From an uncultured Collinsella sp. (GTDB lineage Bacteria > Actinomycetota > Coriobacteriia > Coriobacteriales > Coriobacteriaceae): a DNA stretch of 43,952 bases. The stretch is from contig CATXWM010000016.1 in the NCBI GenBank assembly GCA_958403205.1, positions 1 through 43,952 on the forward strand, read 5' to 3'. Shown here one piece after another: positions 42,055-43,952 of the stretch (the stretch's first letter is position 1; the number at the start of each line of letters is the position of its first letter). The notes beneath the pieces were generated by a model. It was not told the origin of the DNA. It did not search any database and was given only the letters and a program-made list of their open reading frames with translations. Both the position numbers and the translations under genes were made by a program.

Positions 42055-42678
42055 TTAACTGTTCTTCATGACAATCGAATCCACGACATCGGCCACATTC
42101 TCGCAGCAGTCCGCGCAGTACTCCAGGAAGGCGTACACGTCACGCCAGGCGATGACCTCGAGCGGGTCCTTGCCGTTAACGTGCAGGTTGCGCATGGCGT
42201 TGATATAGAGCTCGTCGGCCTCGGACTCGATGGTGTTGATCTGGATGACGAGCTCGCGCAGCGTTTTGGACTTGCGGTAGTTGGGAAGCTCGACCATCAG
42301 GTCCTTCATGGCGCGGCAGGCATCGGTTACCTTGTGGGCGATGACGATGGCGTCGGGATGGATACTCTGAATGTTGGTGAAGTAGACGCGCTGCACGACG
42401 CCCTCGATACGATCGAGCACGGTGTCGAGCGAGCAGCTCATCAGGTCCAGATCCTCGCGCTCAAGCGGGGTGATAAAGGCGGTGAGCAAGGCGTCTTCGA
42501 GCTCGTGGTGCTTCTTGTCTGCCGCATGCTCAATCGCATGCATCTTATCGAGCATGTCGTGGATCTGCGCGGGGTCGAAGTTCTCAAAAATCTTGGTGAG
42601 CAGCTCGGCTGCCTGAACGGCGAGGTCAGCGCAAGCGACGTAGTTGTCAAAGTAGAACGAATCGGGTTTCTTTGCCAT
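42055..42678 (-). CDS. DUF47 family (PhoU-like) protein, partner of PiT permease
   Basis: A 207-aa all-helical PhoU-like protein of the DUF47 family, usually encoded with a PiT-type phosphate permease and thought to regulate it. Helices run from YFDNYVACADLAVQAAELL through MHAIEHAADKKHHELEDALLTAF and DLDLMSCSLDTVLDRIEGVVQRVYF to the C-terminal CADCCENVADVVDSIVMKNS. GAAAGGA lies before ATG 42678. It is downstream of the permease gene by 67 bp and most likely in one operon. Confidence 0.9.
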   Translation of the reverse strand: MAKKPDSFYFDNYVACADLAVQAAELLTKIFENFDPAQIHDMLDKMHAIEHAADKKHHELEDALLTAFITPLEREDLDLMSCSLDTVLDRIEGVVQRVYFTNIQSIHPDAIVIAHKVTDACRAMKDLMVELPNYRKSKTLRELVIQINTIESEADELYINAMRNLHVNGKDPLEVIAWRDVYAFLEYCADCCENVADVVDSIVMKNS

Positions 42679-42745
42679 GGGTGGGTCCTTTCGAGGCGAA
42701 GACGGGTGGGCGAAGCATTGCAGTCCGGATGGACGCTCGGTTTGA

Positions 42746-43795
42746 CTAGATGAACATCATGAACAGCTTGGCCATGACAAAGCTGATGAGTCCGCAGGCG
42801 GGGAAGGTGAAGAACCAGGTGAACATCATGTCTTTGACGACACCGAAGTTGATGGCTGAGAGGCGCTTGACGGCACCGACGCCCATGATGGCGCAGGTCT
42901 TGATGTGTGTGGAGGACACGGGGATGCCGGTAAGGGTAGCAAGCAGCAGGTTCGCGGCGCCTGCGAGGTCGGCAGAGAAGCCCTGATACTTCTCGAGCTT
43001 AACCATACTCTGGCCGACGGACTTGATGATGCGCTCGCCGCCCACGCTGGTGCCGATGCCCATAGTGGCCGAGCACAGCAGCATAATCCAGATGGGGATG
43101 CCTGCATCGCCGACGCTCGTCTGGCCGCTGGCAAAGGCCACGCCTAAAAAGAGCACGCCGATGAACTTCTGTCCATCCTGCGCGCCGTGCATAAAGCTCA
43201 TGGCCGCAGCGCTCGCGATCTGAGCGTATTTAAAGAAGACATTGGCACGTCGCCTGTTGGCGGCGGCGAAAAGAATCGAGACGAGCTTGCACAGGACCCA
43301 GCCCATGACAAAGCCCAGGCCGATGGAGAGCGCCAGGCCGTAGATGACCTTCATCCACTCGTGGACGTTGACGCTGCTCGCACCGCCGAGGGCGATGGCG
43401 GCACCGGTCAGGCCGGCGATAAGGCTGTGGCTTTGCGAGGTGGGGATGCCAAAACGCGACGCTGTGGCGCCGTAGACGACGATGGAGAACAGCGCCGCGC
43501 ATAGGCAGGCGAGCGCCATGGTGCTGTTTCCGCCAAAGTCGACGATATGCGAGATGGTATTGGCGACGCTCGCGTTAAAGTGCGTCATGATGAGCACGCC
43601 GAGGAAGTTGAATGCGGCGCTCATGAGAATGGCGGCGCGGGCGGGCATGCAACGCGTAGTGACGCAGGTCGCGATGGCGTTGGGCGCGTCGGTCCATCCA
43701 TTGACGAAGATGGCGCCCAACGCGAGGATCACGGTGACGGCAAGGACTGGGTTCGACACAATTTGGCCGAGGAAGGTTGAGAACGTTACGTCCAT
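42746..43795 (-). CDS. pit: PiT family inorganic phosphate permease
   Basis: A 349-aa membrane protein of the PiT family, driving phosphate uptake with H+ or Na+ and metal phosphate. Both halves carry the PD001131-type signature: GWTDAPNAIATCVTTR near residue 33 and GIPVSSTHIKTCAIMGVGA near 293. About ten membrane segments are visible. The start ATG 43795 has a weak GAGAAAG; a far better ribosome binding site at 43857-43848 serves only a 3-codon ORF in the same frame. It sits apart from the pst operon and probably provides low-affinity uptake. Confidence 0.93.
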   Translation of the reverse strand: MDVTFSTFLGQIVSNPVLAVTVILALGAIFVNGWTDAPNAIATCVTTRCMPARAAILMSAAFNFLGVLIMTHFNASVANTISHIVDFGGNSTMALACLCAALFSIVVYGATASRFGIPTSQSHSLIAGLTGAAIALGGASSVNVHEWMKVIYGLALSIGLGFVMGWVLCKLVSILFAAANRRRANVFFKYAQIASAAAMSFMHGAQDGQKFIGVLFLGVAFASGQTSVGDAGIPIWIMLLCSATMGIGTSVGGERIIKSVGQSMVKLEKYQGFSADLAGAANLLLATLTGIPVSSTHIKTCAIMGVGAVKRLSAINFGVVKDMMFTWFFTFPACGLISFVMAKLFMMFI

Positions 43796-43952
43796 ATATG
43801 GGCTTTCTCGAAGTTTGCAGACACGTTACAAAAACATGATAAATCGTATCACCTCCTGCGGGTCTCTTTACCGAGTTCTGATGGGAGAAGTGAACTTTTC
43901 CTTGATTGGCAACTTTATCCGAACACTTCCCACATTCATCCGTACATGTACG
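43796..43952. other. Upstream region of the PiT gene
   Basis: No gene. On the minus strand AGGAGGTGAT (43857-43848) is a perfect anti-16S match, placed 10 bases before an ATG TTT TTG TAA mini-ORF (43837-43826). The last 12 bases of the window are the palindrome CGTACATGTACG. Confidence 0.5.

Noticed and set aside
41118..42071. 317-codon plus-strand frame over the nitroreductase gene and CAAAG tract
   Set aside because: It is antisense to a clear nitroreductase, low-complexity in its second half, and reads through both terminators and the palindrome.
43941..43952. 12-bp palindrome CGTACATGTACG at the window end
   Set aside because: Too short to interpret at the edge; may be chance or part of a larger site outside.

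Overview
The window looks like chromosomal DNA of a Coriobacteriia member (Actinomycetota), most plausibly Collinsella. The reasons are high GC with strong C/G third positions, a division cluster that has sepF and divIVA but no ftsA, an arginine deiminase locus with a YfcC-type carrier, and a DUF1846 gene. The genus is inferred from gene content and style, not from a database match. No rRNA, tRNA, CRISPR array, transposase or phage gene was seen.

Layout. (1) 78-3988, minus strand: a TRAM/Fe-S 23S rRNA uracil methyltransferase and a polyphosphate kinase with a long C-terminal tail. (2) 4419-11603, plus strand: a catabolic arginine block, arcA - PLP aminotransferase - arcA - ornithine carbamoyltransferase - YfcC carrier. 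The two arcA copies, with 128 bp of leader, form a 1371-bp direct repeat that appears identical at every base. No carbamate kinase gene is present. (3) 11604-12136: a gene-free stretch full of long inverted repeats. (4) 12137-16997: DUF1846 protein, a small winged-helix protein, CTP synthase and a XerD-type recombinase. (5) 17460-32948: the division and cell wall (dcw) cluster mraZ-rsmH-ftsL-like-ftsI-murF-mraY-murD-ftsW-murG-murC-murB-ftsQ-ftsZ; murE and ftsA are absent. (6) 33165-38398: pgeF runs by a 4-base overlap into pstS-pstC-pstA-pstB, followed by phoU. (7) 38518-41077: yggS-sepF-yggT-divIVA, which in many Gram-positives directly follows ftsZ/pgeF; here the phosphate operon splits them. 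(8) 41244-43795, minus strand: a small nitroreductase, then a DUF47 protein and a PiT phosphate permease.

How the genes work together. ADI converts arginine to citrulline and ammonia, OTC converts citrulline to ornithine and carbamoyl phosphate, and the YfcC protein probably exchanges arginine for ornithine; the ATP-yielding kinase must be elsewhere. Phosphate is a second theme: polyphosphate kinase, high-affinity Pst uptake with PhoU, and low-affinity PiT uptake with its DUF47 partner. The dcw cluster supplies lipid II synthesis (MurF, MraY, MurD, MurG, MurC, MurB), septal synthesis (FtsW, FtsI) and the Z-ring with its membrane anchor (FtsZ, SepF).

Most notable observations: the identical arcA repeats flanking an aminotransferase; a yggT gene with no canonical start codon but a well-placed ribosome binding site before AUC; the Pst operon inside the division cluster with a tandem 11-mer that looks like a PHO box; a TGGGG-repeat tract and twin hairpins before mraZ; and several long palindromic elements between genes.
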